Made by a program: the position numbers and the translations under genes. The notes under the pieces are model-generated. The model saw only the letters and a list, made by a program, of their open reading frames with translations, did no database searches and had not been told where the DNA came from. Source: Candidatus Kuenenia stuttgartensis (GTDB lineage: Bacteria; Planctomycetota; Planctomycetia; Pirellulales; UBA1268). From it: DNA of 54,458 bases. Positions 38,712-48,010 of this stretch are shown piece after piece (position 1 is the first letter of the stretch; every line of letters begins with the position of its first letter). Location of the stretch: the NCBI GenBank assembly GCA_945870505.1, contig CAMBSN010000009.1:1-54458 (forward strand). Direction: 5' to 3'.

Positions 38712-41700
38712 ATGAGATCCCTCGCCGACCTACTCTGGACGATCGTTCGCTGGACGCTGCCGCTCTCAGTCGCGGCGGTCGTGGTGGCGGTCGTGCTGGG
38801 CTCCAACCGCGTCGGCGAAGAGGTCCGCCGCCGCGTGGAGGCGCGACTGCAGGCGATGCTCCCGCGCCTCGCGGTCCACGTCGGGGGTGCGAGCCTCGTC
38901 GAGGGCGAGGGGATTGTTGTGCGGCGAATCTCGGTTGTTGATCCCGCCCAGCCATCCGACAGGAATACGCTGCTCACGATCGAGGAGGCGCGGGTCGCGT
39001 GTGGCACCGGGATCAAGGATCTGCTGGCGGGAGATCCACAGATCACATCCCTGCGGGTCGTGCGGCCCGTCGTGCATGCCCGTCGCGGCGCCGACGGTGG
39101 CTGGAGCCTCGCTTCGCTCGTCGGGAAAGGCGGCCGTGGCGACCTCGCGATTCCGGTGGCCATCGAGGACGCGACGCTCCTCGTTGATGCCGAGGGGGTA
39201 GGGGGTCGCCTGACCCTGCGCAACATCGGCATCGACCTCCGGCCGGCGGCCGGGCTCGATGGCGGGCCGGCCGTCCTCGTTCGCGGTGCGGTGGGAGGCG
39301 ACCTCTTCGACCGCGCGGTGTTCGAAGGACGGATCCTCGCCGCCGGTGGCTTCGAACTCGCTGGTCAGGTCGAGTCGCTCGAGCTCTCGCCGCGGCTGCG
39401 GGGCCTGGTGCAAGCCGCCGCCACGGCTCCCGAGTGGCTCGCCGGGCTGCGAGGCCGCCTCGACGTGGAGTGGCGAACATCGGGCGACCTCGCCACGCTC
39501 GACCGCTCAGCCTTCACCGTCGCCGGCCGGCTCGAATCGGGCCACTTCGAGTACCCCGGGCTGCCGTTCACGATCAGCGACGTGTCGGCCGCGTTCACCG
39601 CCGACCGGAGCGGCGTGAGAGTGGAGCGGGTCGAGGCCCACTCGGGCTCGACGCTGGTCCGTGGTGCCGGCCGCTTCGCCGGCTGGGACGCCACGGCCGA
39701 CTACGACGTCACCGTGGAGGCGGAACGCATGCTCGTGGGCCATCACTGGGAAGGTCTTCTGCCCGAGTCGGTGGCGTCGCACTGGAGCAAGTTGCTTCCG
39801 GCGGGGGAGGTCGACGTGCGGGCCCATCTCGTGCGGCATGCCGGTACGGTGACGCCCGACGTGTCGCTGCGGTGTCGCAACGTATCGCTGACCTACTATC
39901 GCTTCCCGTATCGGGTCGATCGGACGGTTGGCACGGTCTCCCTCAAGGATGACCTTCTCTCGATGCACCTCACTGGCGAGGCTGGCGGGCATCCCGTCAC
40001 CGTCGAGGGGGCCGTCTGCACGACGAACGGAGGTCGCGGGGTCGTTGAAGTCCGCGGAGACGGGATGCGGATCGACGACGCGCTGCTCGCCGCCATGCCC
40101 ACGCGGAGCGCCGACATCGTGCGGTCGCTTCGCGGCGCCGGCACGTTCGACTTTGTGTTTCGGCACGAACGATCGGCCGACCTGCCCGGTGGATTCGCTA
40201 ACTCGCTCGGGATCCACCTCGCGCAGTGCACGATGGCCTACGCCGGCTTCCCCTATCCGCTCGGGAACGTCACCGGCAGCATCCACATGGACCGTGGGAA
40301 CTGGACGATTCGCGAGATCACCGGCTCGAACGACACGGGGGTGGTGCGGTGCACCGGCCGGCTCCAGCGGATCGGCGAGGACGACAGCGAACTGACGCTG
40401 CATCTCGCCGGAACCAATGTGGTGCTCGAGAAGGAGCTTCGCGACGCGCTGCCGCCGGGCGTTCGCCGCATCTGGGACGACGTCACGCCCCGCGGCACTG
40501 CGGAGTTCACCGCTGAGGTGAGGCACCGCGTCAAGCAGCGACGGACCGAGGTGGAGATCGTCGCCGCGCCGCAGGGCGACACCGTGTCGATCGAGCCGTC
40601 ATGGTTTCCCTACCGCCTCGAGCGGCTCCGCGGTCGCCTGCACTGGAAGGATGGCGTTCTCGCCTTCGACGACGTCCGCGGCGCACACGCGCGGACTGCC
40701 GTGTCAGCCGAGGGCACCTGTCGATTTTCGCCCGACGGTGGCTGGCACGTCTCGTTCGCCCGGCTGGCCGCCGACCGGTTTCACGCCGACCACGACGTCC
40801 TCAGGGCGCTTCCTGCAGGGCTCCGGCAGGCGGTCGCCGGAGTGCATTTGCGGGGCATGCTCTCGGTGGACGGCGCCCTCGAAATCTATTCCACGGCACC
40901 GCAGGTCGTGACCGGCCCCGGCGGCCGCACGGAGGTCACCCCCGGCCCGGCCGCTGCGGCCTGGGACATGCAACTCGACATGGAGCAGGCGGCGCTCGAC
41001 GTGGGGATGCCGCTGGAGCACGTGCATGGCGGGATCCGGCTCCGTGGCCAATCCGACGGCACCACCTGGCGGAGCCTCGGCGACGTGGCGATCGACAGCG
41101 CGATGTGGCGGGGCGTGCAACTGACGTCCGTCTGCGGCCCGTTGGCGATGGATGCTGCCGGCGCGCGGTTCGGTGCCCAGGCCGGCGCCGATCCTCAAGC
41201 AGCGGCGCGGCGGATGACGGCTCGAGTCGCCGACGGGATCCTGGAGGTTGACGGCAGCGTGGCGGCGGGCGACGCCGGTGCCTTCGCGGTGACCGCATCA
41301 CTCTCGAACGCCGACCTTGCCCGGGTGGCTGGCGACATGAGCGGCGGACCGCACCATTACCAGGGGCGGGTGCACGGAGGCATCGAGATTCGTGGATCGC
41401 GGGCCGGTACTCACTCGCTCGTCGGCAGGGGACAGGTGAAGCTCACCGATGCCGACATCTACGAGTTGCCTGTCACCGTTGCCCTGCTGAAGATCCTGCG
41501 GGTGAAGAATCCCGATCGCAACGCGTTCACGAGCAGCCTCGTCGACTTCAGAATCGAAGGACCGCACGCCTATCTCGACACCATCGAACTCTCGGGCGAC
41601 GCCATCAGCCTGGTGGGTAACGGTGAGGTCGACTTCGACTCGCAGATCAATCTCGTACTGCGGCCGATCATGGGTGAGGCGGAGACGCAGTTGCCGGCGA

Positions 41701-41885
41701 TGAAGCGGCTGCTCGGTGGCGCGAGCGGGCAGTTTGTGCTCGTGCACGTCGATGGCACGGTGACGGAGCCGACCACCTCGACCGAAGTCTTCCCCACGCT
41801 GCCAGCGGCTGTCCAGCGGCTCCAGTCGCGGCGCAAGGCTGATGGATCGACGACAGCGACGCGGGAGGATCGGGTGCAGCGGTGA
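38712..41885 (+). CDS. AsmA-like/TamB-related envelope protein
   Basis: A 1057-residue protein anchored by one N-terminal helix (about 10-30). The rest is periplasmic, long and beta-rich, with repeats typical of AsmA/DUF3971 bridges: [20 protein letters not shown], then [27 protein letters not shown]. The C-terminal block [65 protein letters not shown] matches AsmA-family ends. Members of this class form channels that move lipids between inner and outer membranes. ATG 38712 is chosen because homology to the membrane anchor begins there. The dapF start region follows the stop at 41885. It and the acyltransferase downstream suggest an envelope-lipid theme. Confidence 0.8.
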   Translation: MRSLADLLWTIVRWTLPLSVAAVVVAVVLGSNRVGEEVRRRVEARLQAMLPRLAVHVGGASLVEGEGIVVRRISVVDPAQPSDRNTLLTIEEARVACGTGIKDLLAGDPQITSLRVVRPVVHARRGADGGWSLASLVGKGGRGDLAIPVAIEDATLLVDAEGVGGRLTLRNIGIDLRPAAGLDGGPAVLVRGAVGGDLFDRAVFEGRILAAGGFELAGQVESLELSPRLRGLVQAAATAPEWLAGLRGRLDVEWRTSGDLATLDRSAFTVAGRLESGHFEYPGLPFTISDVSAAFTADRSGVRVERVEAHSGSTLVRGAGRFAGWDATADYDVTVEAERMLVGHHWEGLLPESVASHWSKLLPAGEVDVRAHLVRHAGTVTPDVSLRCRNVSLTYYRFPYRVDRTVGTVSLKDDLLSMHLTGEAGGHPVTVEGAVCTTNGGRGVVEVRGDGMRIDDALLAAMPTRSADIVRSLRGAGTFDFVFRHERSADLPGGFANSLGIHLAQCTMAYAGFPYPLGNVTGSIHMDRGNWTIREITGSNDTGVVRCTGRLQRIGEDDSELTLHLAGTNVVLEKELRDALPPGVRRIWDDVTPRGTAEFTAEVRHRVKQRRTEVEIVAAPQGDTVSIEPSWFPYRLERLRGRLHWKDGVLAFDDVRGAHARTAVSAEGTCRFSPDGGWHVSFARLAADRFHADHDVLRALPAGLRQAVAGVHLRGMLSVDGALEIYSTAPQVVTGPGGRTEVTPGPAAAAWDMQLDMEQAALDVGMPLEHVHGGIRLRGQSDGTTWRSLGDVAIDSAMWRGVQLTSVCGPLAMDAAGARFGAQAGADPQAAARRMTARVADGILEVDGSVAAGDAGAFAVTASLSNADLARVAGDMSGGPHHYQGRVHGGIEIRGSRAGTHSLVGRGQVKLTDADIYELPVTVALLKILRVKNPDRNAFTSSLVDFRIEGPHAYLDTIELSGDAISLVGNGEVDFDSQINLVLRPIMGEAETQLPAMKRLLGGASGQFVLVHVDGTVTEPTTSTEVFPTLPAAVQRLQSRRKADGSTTATREDRVQR

Positions 41886-41980
41886 GCGGCGCGGGCGGGG
41901 CGGGATGCCTCGGGCTGGTAGAGTGGGGCGACGACAACGGCCGGGGCGTGGATCGCCCGGGATGGCATGAGGATCGACCG

Positions 41981-42850
41981 ATGAAGATCGTGAAGATGCA
42001 CGGCGCCGCCAACGATTACGTCTACGTGGACTGCTTTGACGAGCAGCCGCCCGCCGATCCCGCCGCGTTGGCGCCGGTGATCGCCGACCGCCACACCGGC
42101 GTGGGAGGCGACGGGCTGGTGCTTGTGATGCCGTCGGGTGTGGCGACCGCCCGGATGCGGATGTTCAATGCCGATGGCAGCGAATCGGAGATGTGTGGCA
42201 ATGGCGTCCGTTGCGTGGCCCACCTGGTGGTCGCCCGCGGCCGGGCTCCGGCCGGGCCGGTGACCATCGAGACGGGTCGCGGCGTGCTTGCGCTCGACGT
42301 CACCCCGACTGGGCCGCGGACCTCCCAGGTGCGTGTCGACATGGGCGAGCCCTTGCTCGAGGCCGCCGCGATTCCGGTGACCGGATGCGGCACTGGCCGC
42401 GTGATCGACGGCCCATGTGCAGCCCTCGATGGCGAGGAGCCGTGGTGGCGCGACTGCGGCCTTGATCCGCGCATGACCTGCGTGTCGATGGGCAATCCGC
42501 ACGTCGTGCTCTACTGCCGTGACGTCGACCGCGTGCCGCTCGAAACGGTCGGGCCACGGATCGAGACGCACGCAAGCTTTCCGCGACGGGTCAACGTGCA
42601 CTTCGTCGAAGTTCGCGGCCGCGACCACGTGAAGATGCGGACCTGGGAACGCGGTAGCGGCATGACGATGGCCTGCGGCACCGGCGCGTCGGCGGTCTGC
42701 GTGGCGGGCGTGCTCAGCGGCCGTACGGATGGCACGATCGCGGCCGATCTCCCCGGCGGCCGGCTGGATCTTACCTGGGCGGCAGGCGGCCACGTCTTCA
42801 TGACGGGACCGGCGGAGGAGGTGTTCGAGGGCATGTGGTGGGGTGGCTGA
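41981..42850 (+). CDS. dapF: Diaminopimelate epimerase
   Basis: A 289-residue PLP-independent epimerase converting LL- to meso-diaminopimelate for lysine and peptidoglycan synthesis. Both active-site cysteines are present: C72 in EMCGNGVRC and C232 in ACGTGASAVC. Other motifs are MKIVKMHGAANDYVYVD, ADRHTGVGGDGLV, FNADGSE and SMGNPHVV. The GAGGAT about 8 bases upstream supports ATG 41981; the GTG at 41882 would add a non-homologous extension. The find is useful because planctomycetes were once thought to lack peptidoglycan. It lies 95 bp after the AsmA-like gene and 27 bp before the acyltransferase gene. Confidence 0.97.
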   Translation: MKIVKMHGAANDYVYVDCFDEQPPADPAALAPVIADRHTGVGGDGLVLVMPSGVATARMRMFNADGSESEMCGNGVRCVAHLVVARGRAPAGPVTIETGRGVLALDVTPTGPRTSQVRVDMGEPLLEAAAIPVTGCGTGRVIDGPCAALDGEEPWWRDCGLDPRMTCVSMGNPHVVLYCRDVDRVPLETVGPRIETHASFPRRVNVHFVEVRGRDHVKMRTWERGSGMTMACGTGASAVCVAGVLSGRTDGTIAADLPGGRLDLTWAAGGHVFMTGPAEEVFEGMWWGG

Positions 42851-42877
42851 AGCAGCGTCCAGGGAAGGACATCGACC

Positions 42878-43699
42878 GTGAAGCTCAAGAGTTCGTTCGC
42901 AATCGGCGGCTGGGCCCTCGCCACGACGGCCGTCCTCCGCCGCTGGCTGGGCACGCTCGACTACAAGGTCGACTTCGGCGATCCCGACGTCGATCCCGTG
43001 AGTCCCGCGTATCGCGGCGCGAAAATCTACGTGTTCTGGCACGAGAACATCCTGATCCCGCTCTATCTCCGCGGCCACTCCAACATCTCGATGCTGCTCT
43101 CGCGGCACTGGGACGCGAACATCCTCGACCGCGTGGCGCGGATGATGGGATTCGGCGTGGTTCGCGGGAGCACGTTTCACGGCGGGTCGGCGGCACTCCG
43201 GGAACTGGCCGAGCGGGCCGCCGTGGGCAACCTCACGATCACTCCCGACGGCCCGCGTGGACCGCGGCGGCGACTGGCACCGGGCTGCGTGTTCCTTGCC
43301 AGCACACTCGGCATCCCGATCGTCGTCATGGGCCTGGGCTACGATCGGCCCAAGCGCGTGGGCACCTGGGACCGGTTCGCGATTCCGCGTCCCTTCTCGC
43401 GGGCTCGCGGGATCGTCAGCCGGGCGATTTCCGTGCCGCCCGACCTCGACCGCGATGGCATCGAGCGATATCGGGCCGCGATTGAACGACTGCTCACGCA
43501 TCTCTCCGACGAGGCTGAGGCGTGGGCGACCGCCGGGAGCCGCCGCCCGAACCAGCGGTCGGTCTGCAAGGAGCCGTCACGGGTCGCGCGTCGAACTGCG
43601 GTGCTGAAGGGGGAACCTGGGGTGGAACTCGACGCCGAGTTGACGCGGGCGGGGCTACCAACCGCGGACGACGCAGTTCGAGATCGCCCGGCTGCGTGA
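42878..43699 (+). CDS. Lysophospholipid acyltransferase-like protein (DUF374)
   Basis: A 273-residue protein of the DUF374 branch of the LPLAT/HlyB acyltransferase superfamily. It would transfer an acyl chain to a lipid A-like or phospholipid acceptor at the inner membrane. Features are IYVFWHENILIPLYLRGH and a SRHWDANILDRVARMMGFGVVRGST block (the HX4D-like region). A glycine block (GGSAALRELAERA) and ITPDGPRGPRRRLAPGCVFLA, close to KDO-linked acyltransferase motifs, follow. GTG 42878 has GGAAGGA about 10 bases upstream. The last 45 residues are poorly conserved and Arg-rich. It is adjacent to dapF and converges on the PDZ gene with 5 bp between. Confidence 0.8.
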   Translation: MKLKSSFAIGGWALATTAVLRRWLGTLDYKVDFGDPDVDPVSPAYRGAKIYVFWHENILIPLYLRGHSNISMLLSRHWDANILDRVARMMGFGVVRGSTFHGGSAALRELAERAAVGNLTITPDGPRGPRRRLAPGCVFLASTLGIPIVVMGLGYDRPKRVGTWDRFAIPRPFSRARGIVSRAISVPPDLDRDGIERYRAAIERLLTHLSDEAEAWATAGSRRPNQRSVCKEPSRVARRTAVLKGEPGVELDAELTRAGLPTADDAVRDRPAA

Positions 43700-43704
43700 T
43701 CCGG

Positions 43705-44997
43705 TCAGCGGGCGATGCGATCGAGTCGCTGCTCGACGGCCTCGAGCAGCATCCGGAGCCGGCCTACCTCGCGACGAAGTTCACCCGCTTCGCCATCGCC
43801 CCCCGACTCCGGCCGTCGGCTGGTACGGACCTCGGGGTTCTGTTCGAGCACCGGTGCCGCAGAGGGCTGGAGCGAGGGCTCGCCGACCAGAGCCTGCTCG
43901 AGCGGCAATTCGAGCGACTGCAGGATGACATCGGCCCGTTTTTCCGCGCCGCCAGGAAGCACGTAGTGCAGTGGCAGCGGACGGTTTGTCGGCCCGGCAG
44001 CGACCAGTTGTGTGAGTTCCTGCGGTGAGCGGACCGGACGGTCGGCAAGCGACACGATCACACTGCCCGGAGGGATGCCTGCCTTCGAGGCCGGGAGATC
44101 GCCGACCACACCAATGACGTAGGCTCCGGCCTGAGCCGGCAGGCGAAACCGTTCCTGGATGCTGCTGTCGATCGGTAGCGTGCGAACACCAAGCGCGGTG
44201 CGGCCTCGAGACGAAACCGTTGATGGAGCCGTTGATGGAGCCGTTGATGGAGCCGTTGATGGAGCCGTTGGGATCGGTGGGTTCGTGAGAACCGAAACGG
44301 TGGCCACGCCATTCGGGGCGGGCACGGCCACCGTGGCCGCTGGATCAACGGACGACTGCCAGCCGCGGTCGGCAGCAGGACTGCTCGGGGCGGGAGTCGT
44401 GATCGTTGCCAGGGTGGTGGCCGGAGCCGCGGGGATGTCGGGAGTTGCCGTGCCGGCCGTGGTTACGGGGCGGGGCAGCGCGACGATATCCACGTCGCTC
44501 ACCCGATCGGCATGAGCCACGCTGAGTCGCACCTGTTGCCCCGCGGTGATGGCCGTGAGGGCCTCAGACACGTCGTCGGCGCTGGCCAATGGCCTGCCGT
44601 TGACGCCGCGGAGTTCGTCACCCATGACGATACCAGCGGCGGCGGCAGGGCCCGACGGCACGAGTTCTACGATCGTCCAGCGGCCGGGGGCGGCAGACTC
44701 GGCCACCGACATCCCCAGCCACCCTGGCGTTGCGGCCGTCGCACTGGCCGAGGGTGTCACAGGGGGGGCTCCGCGTGGCGGTGCTGCGGTCGGTTGAGCG
44801 AAGGGCAGGGCGATCGGCTCACCGATCGAAATGTCGTCTGGCTGAAACGAGGCCGGTGGCGGGGATGCTCGCTCCGGGTCGGCCGCGATGCACATGCGGG
44901 CGACCATCACGAAGAAGCATGTGATGACACCAGCCACGCAGGCAACACGCCGCGGGGAAGTCCTGAGTCCGTTCAGTGAAAGACCAGCATCCTGCAT
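43705..44997 (-). CDS. Two-PDZ-domain exported protein
   Basis: A 430-residue protein with an N-terminal hydrophobic segment (about 16-38, VACVAGVITCFFVMVARMCIA) that looks like a signal peptide or anchor. PDZ 1 (about 90-160) reads GWLGMSVAES ... IVELVPSGPAAAAGIVMGDELRGVNGRPLAS. PDZ 2 (about 270-345) reads TALGVRTLPIDSSIQERFRL ... GDLPASKAGIPPGSVIVSLADRPVRSPQEL. A Pro/Thr/Ala linker encoded by a 12-bp minisatellite lies between them. The C-terminus is a predicted coiled coil (GELRREVGRLRMLLEAVEQRLDRIAR). No trypsin-like protease domain is present, so it differs from HtrA/DegP and is probably a binding adaptor. ATG 44997 is chosen; the frame is open to 45072. It is divergent from dnaA. Confidence 0.8.
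   Translation of the reverse strand: MQDAGLSLNGLRTSPRRVACVAGVITCFFVMVARMCIAADPERASPPPASFQPDDISIGEPIALPFAQPTAAPPRGAPPVTPSASATAATPGWLGMSVAESAAPGRWTIVELVPSGPAAAAGIVMGDELRGVNGRPLASADDVSEALTAITAGQQVRLSVAHADRVSDVDIVALPRPVTTAGTATPDIPAAPATTLATITTPAPSSPAADRGWQSSVDPAATVAVPAPNGVATVSVLTNPPIPTAPSTAPSTAPSTAPSTVSSRGRTALGVRTLPIDSSIQERFRLPAQAGAYVIGVVGDLPASKAGIPPGSVIVSLADRPVRSPQELTQLVAAGPTNRPLPLHYVLPGGAEKRADVILQSLELPLEQALVGEPSLQPSAAPVLEQNPEVRTSRRPESGGDGEAGELRREVGRLRMLLEAVEQRLDRIAR
44219..44266. repeat. 12-bp minisatellite, four copies, in the PDZ gene
   Basis: GTTGATGGAGCC occurs four times perfectly in tandem, encoding the TAPS-type repeats of the inter-PDZ linker on the minus strand. The unit keeps the reading frame, so copy-number changes only lengthen the linker. 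Confidence 0.9.
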
Positions 44998-45334
44998 GAG
45001 CCCCAGTATACGCCGCCTCGAGGCCTCCGCGACCCTGTGTTGCAGCCGCGAAAATGCGTGGTTTCGACGCACGGCTGCGAGTCGTGCACAAGTTCTGCAC
45101 CATGCACGGATGTATGCATCGAACCTGGCAGACGAGCATCAGGCTCGCGAGTCGTCAGCGGCGGATCGCGATTCGCGGCGCCGATTTCGCCGCGATGCTG
45201 TCATGGTTTGACAGCACAGCATGCACTCCTATACTCGCGCCACGTTGCGGGCCTCGGAGTGATTTCCGTCACGCAAACAGCAGCACGGATGAATATTGCC
45301 GAAGGTGAACGCCTTCGGGCCACAGGAAGGATCC
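44998..45334. other. 337-bp divergent region between the PDZ gene and dnaA
   Basis: It holds the dnaA promoter at 45208-45235 and the dnaA leader. I looked for the DnaA box TTATCCACA and its complement and saw no match of 8 or 9 bases; the nearest resemblance is a 6/9 site around 45089. No gene is visible. Confidence 0.6.
45208..45235 (+). promoter_or_regulatory. Sigma-70 promoter of dnaA
   Basis: TTGACA (45208-45213, perfect) and TATACT (45230-45235, one mismatch to TATAAT) are 16 bp apart. The transcript would start near 45242, with a leader of about 90 nt ending in AGGAAGGA just before the dnaA ATG at 45335. This is the best housekeeping promoter match seen in the window. Confidence 0.7.
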
Positions 45335-46876
45335 ATGGGGAACGCAACCGACGTTGACGTGGCCGCCGGCATTTCGGCACCTCTCGCGTCAGTGGCGAGC
45401 GTGCTCGATGCCTTTCGGTCTCGAATCGGCGACGATCGGTTCGCGGTCTGGTTCGGCGACGCCGCCTGCACGATTGAGGCCGCCGCCGACCGGAGCGGCG
45501 TCCAGGTGTCGCTTGCCGTGGGAAGCGGGTTCACCCATGAATGGCTGCGGCGGACGTTCCACGCCGAGTTTGACACGGCTGTCCGGGAAACGGTCGGCCC
45601 CGGCAGCCAAACAGCCTGGCGACCGCAGTCGGCGGCCGTTGCCGCTGAACCGCCCGTTGCCTCCGGTTCCAACGAGCAGCAGGATCGTGGCTCGCAGAAA
45701 GTCCGGCGTCAGTCGCCGTCGCGTGGGCCAACGTCGCCGTCTCGCGTCCGTCGGGCCGATGGTCCGCCCGCCGCGGAGCCGACCTGTCGCCAACTCAGTG
45801 TTGTTCCGCGGTCTGGATCGTCGACGGTCTCCCCGTCGCGGCGGCAGCCGCTGCGGCTTGGCGACTTCGTGGTCGGCCCGAGCAACCGGATGGCGTTCGC
45901 CGCGGTGGAACTCGCCGCGTCGCGGCCCGGAGAGATGTCGCCTCTGGTCATTCATGGCCCGAGCGGGGTCGGGAAGACGCACCTCGTGGAGGCCGCGTGC
46001 GACCGTGCCCGCGAACTGCATCCGGGAGCCACCGCTGTCTGCCTCTCGGCCGAGCAGTTCACCACCGCCTTCCTCCAGTCGCTGCACGGCGGTGGCCTGC
46101 CGGGATTCCGCCGCACCTGCCGCTCGGCCGACGTGCTGGTGATCGACGACCTACAGTTCTTCGTCGGCAAGAAGGCGACGCTCCTTGAACTGCAGCAGAC
46201 GCTCGATGCGTTGCTCCGCCAGGGCCGGCAGGTCATCTTCGCCTGCGACCGCGAACTCGACGCGCTGCCCGATCTTGGAGCCGATCTGCTGACGCGGCTG
46301 CGGGGTGGCATGGTGGCCCGCCTGCTGCCCCCCGACTACGACGTTCGCCGAGGCATCGTCGCGGCGGTCTGCGACAAGCGGGGCTTGGTCGTGACGGACG
46401 ACGTGCTCCACTACGTGGCCACGTCGATGACGCGGCACGCGCGGGAGCTCCTCGGTGCCATCAACCGGCTCGAGGCCACGAGCCACATGCTGGGCCTGCC
46501 GGTGACGCTCGGGATGGCGCAGGAGGCATTGGCCGACCTCGTCCGCTCGAGTGGTCGGAGCGTTCGGCTCGCCGACATCGAGCGGGCGGTCTGCAAGGCG
46601 TTTGGCATCGAAAGCGGCGCGCTGCAGTCGTCGCGCCGGGCGCGGTCGGCGAGCCATCCGCGGATGCTCGCCATGTTCCTGGCGCGGAAGCACACCCAGG
46701 CGGCGCTGACGGAGATCGGCGGGTATTTCGGCCGTCGCAGCCATTCAACCGTGATCGCGGCCCAGAAGGCCGTGGGAGATTGGGTGGCGAAGGGATCGCA
46801 GGTAGTCCTCGCCGACGCCACGTGGGACGTCGAAGAGGCGATCCGCCGCGTCGAGGACGTGCTCCGCGCCGGGTGA
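45335..46876 (+). CDS. dnaA: Chromosomal replication initiator protein DnaA
   Basis: A 513-residue AAA+ initiator. Domain I is about 15-90 (LDAFRSRIGDDRFAVWFGDA) and a Pro/Ser/Arg linker spans about 91-170. The AAA+ domain has NRMAFAAVELAA, Walker A GPSGVGKT (208-215) and Walker B VLVIDD (266-271). RQVIFACDRELDALPDLGADLLTRLRGGMVARLLPPD contains sensor and arginine-finger segments. Domain IV ends with the DNA-binding signature YFGRRSHSTVIAAQKAV. ATG 45335 follows AGGAAGGA (45324-45331), a near-perfect ribosome binding site. It has its own strong promoter. No dnaN, recF or gyrB follows, so the classical dnaA-dnaN cluster is broken up here. No DnaA boxes are visible around it, so the origin is probably elsewhere. 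Confidence 0.95.
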   Translation: MGNATDVDVAAGISAPLASVASVLDAFRSRIGDDRFAVWFGDAACTIEAAADRSGVQVSLAVGSGFTHEWLRRTFHAEFDTAVRETVGPGSQTAWRPQSAAVAAEPPVASGSNEQQDRGSQKVRRQSPSRGPTSPSRVRRADGPPAAEPTCRQLSVVPRSGSSTVSPSRRQPLRLGDFVVGPSNRMAFAAVELAASRPGEMSPLVIHGPSGVGKTHLVEAACDRARELHPGATAVCLSAEQFTTAFLQSLHGGGLPGFRRTCRSADVLVIDDLQFFVGKKATLLELQQTLDALLRQGRQVIFACDRELDALPDLGADLLTRLRGGMVARLLPPDYDVRRGIVAAVCDKRGLVVTDDVLHYVATSMTRHARELLGAINRLEATSHMLGLPVTLGMAQEALADLVRSSGRSVRLADIERAVCKAFGIESGALQSSRRARSASHPRMLAMFLARKHTQAALTEIGGYFGRRSHSTVIAAQKAVGDWVAKGSQVVLADATWDVEEAIRRVEDVLRAG

Positions 46877-46979
46877 TTCGACTCCCGGCGCTGCGAGGGG
46901 CTGCCCGTGCCGTCGCTGTCGACCTGCGGAAGCCCAATCGCGTGAGCGATGGGGGCACGCTGGCTCCGCTGCATCGCTC

Positions 46980-47107
46980 GGGACTGCCCATGCCCGTCGC
47001 CGGACGCTCGCTGCGGGCTCCGGCCCTCCGCTCGCTGCACGCCGGCTACGCTTCGCCATCCTGGCTTCGCTTGCCGCCGAGCCCGGCTCTCGGGCACGGG
47101 CAGCCCC
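46980..47107. repeat. 128-bp element with inverted ends (family member 3)
   Basis: Ends GGGACTGCCCATGCCCG (46980-46996) and CGGGCACGGGCAGCCCC (47091-47107). It has the same length as, and only a handful of differences from, the element at 34404-34531, suggesting recent spread. It begins 103 bp after the dnaA stop. Confidence 0.8.
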
Positions 47108-47132
47108 TCGCTTCGTGTTCATGCCTCCGTAG

Positions 47133-47151
47133 TACAGGTTTTCAACCTGTG
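47133..47151. repeat. Dispersed palindrome, CACAGGTT family copy 5
   Basis: TACAGGTT / AACCTGTG with a TTC loop, in the opposite orientation to copies 1-4, 25 bp after the third 128-bp element. Confidence 0.75.
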
Positions 47152-47368
47152 CGCGTTCCCTGCGGTTGCTCGCTGCTGCTGCCCTGCATCCAGCAAGCCC
47201 CGGGCACCAGCGAGGGGATCACGGTCGGAATTACGATGCGCACGTGCGCCATTCCTGCACGCATCTGTCCCTGGGGCAGAGTAGACTTTCTGGATAGGCC
47301 GCGGCGTCTACCCCTCCTGTAACAGCCGCCACATGGCGCAGACGGCGGCGCACCTGGTCCAGACCGCG

Positions 47369-47788
47369 TCATCCCGCCGACCAGAGCGACGCTTGTCGCG
47401 ACCTGCGGATGCGAGCGTCGTGGGTGGCCAGCGGCAACCCTCCCGCCCGGGCAGTTGCCACGATCAGGCGATCGGCAGGGTCCTGGTGAAATGTTGCGGG
47501 CAGGCGATTCATTTCCGCGACCACGGCGGGGCTGATGGGGATCACCTCGACCGTGGCTGGAGAAGCGGCGATGCGCAACCAATCCTCCAGGCTGTCGTCG
47601 ATCCGCAGACGCCCGAGTTGAACCAGCATGGCAACTTCCCAGAGGCTGATGTCGCATAGCCTAGGCCGCTGGCGGCTCGGGAGGTCGTCCAGAGCCGTTC
47701 GCTCACGGGCTGGAAGCCGGGAATCGCCGAGCATCCACCAGACCCAGATGTGCGTGTCGAGAAGCGGCTGCTTCGTCGTCTTCGTCAT
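47369..47788 (-). CDS. VapC-type PIN-domain ribonuclease toxin
   Basis: A 139-residue PIN-domain protein, the toxin of a type II toxin-antitoxin pair. The acidic metal-binding residues are D11 (LLDTHIWVWW), E51 (SLWEVAML), D103/D106 (HQDPADRLIVATAR) and D124 (LATHDARI), all intact. PIN toxins cut specific RNAs (often initiator tRNA or 23S rRNA loops); the target here is unknown. The start ATG overlaps the antitoxin stop (47785-47788, ATGA), so the toxin is translationally coupled and made after the antitoxin. Related planctomycete modules are commonly acquired horizontally; there is no element boundary here. It converges on dnaA across repeat DNA. Confidence 0.92.
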   Translation of the reverse strand: MTKTTKQPLLDTHIWVWWMLGDSRLPARERTALDDLPSRQRPRLCDISLWEVAMLVQLGRLRIDDSLEDWLRIAASPATVEVIPISPAVVAEMNRLPATFHQDPADRLIVATARAGGLPLATHDARIRRSRQASLWSAG

Positions 47789-48009
47789 CGCAAAACTTCG
47801 ATCTCGGATTCATCGACAACGCTCGCGAATGGGTCTCCCGTGAACGCACCGCGGCCGCGAAGTGCCAGCCACGGCTTATCGTCTCGCGCCGGCACCAGGC
47901 GGGCCACAGGCCGTCCGCGTTTGAGAATGAGCAGTTCCTCGCCTGTGCGGCTGACCTCATCAAGGAGTCGCAGGCAACGAGCCTTAAAGGCAGACGCAGT
48001 GATCTTCAT
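47785..48009 (-). CDS. Phd/YefM-type antitoxin
   Basis: A 74-residue antitoxin that would neutralise the adjacent PIN toxin and repress the operon. The Phd-like N-terminal DNA-binding part is seen (MKITASAFKARCLRLLDEVSRTGEELLILKRGRPVARLVPA), followed by a charged C-terminal toxin-binding tail (WLALRGRGAFTGDPFASVVDESEIEVLR). ATG 48009 is chosen over GTG 48018 because a promoter analysis places transcription start at about 48010, which would make the mRNA leaderless. The stop overlaps the toxin start by four bases. Antitoxins of this family bind paired direct or inverted repeats at their own promoters, and such repeats are present upstream. Confidence 0.85.
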   Translation of the reverse strand: MKITASAFKARCLRLLDEVSRTGEELLILKRGRPVARLVPARDDKPWLALRGRGAFTGDPFASVVDESEIEVLR

Positions 48010-48010
48010 A

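Larger units (their letters stand above)
46877..47368. other. 492-bp convergent spacer with repeats
   Basis: Between the dnaA stop and the VapC stop lie a half-copy of the inverted-end sequence (GAGGGGCTGCCCGTGCC, about 46897-46913), a complete 128-bp element and a CACAGGTT palindrome. About 200 bp before the toxin show nothing recognisable. I see no gene. Confidence 0.65.

Noticed and set aside
45001-45334. Replication origin next to dnaA
   Set aside because: No DnaA-box cluster or AT-rich unwinding region is visible; the best resemblance is 6 of 9 bases.
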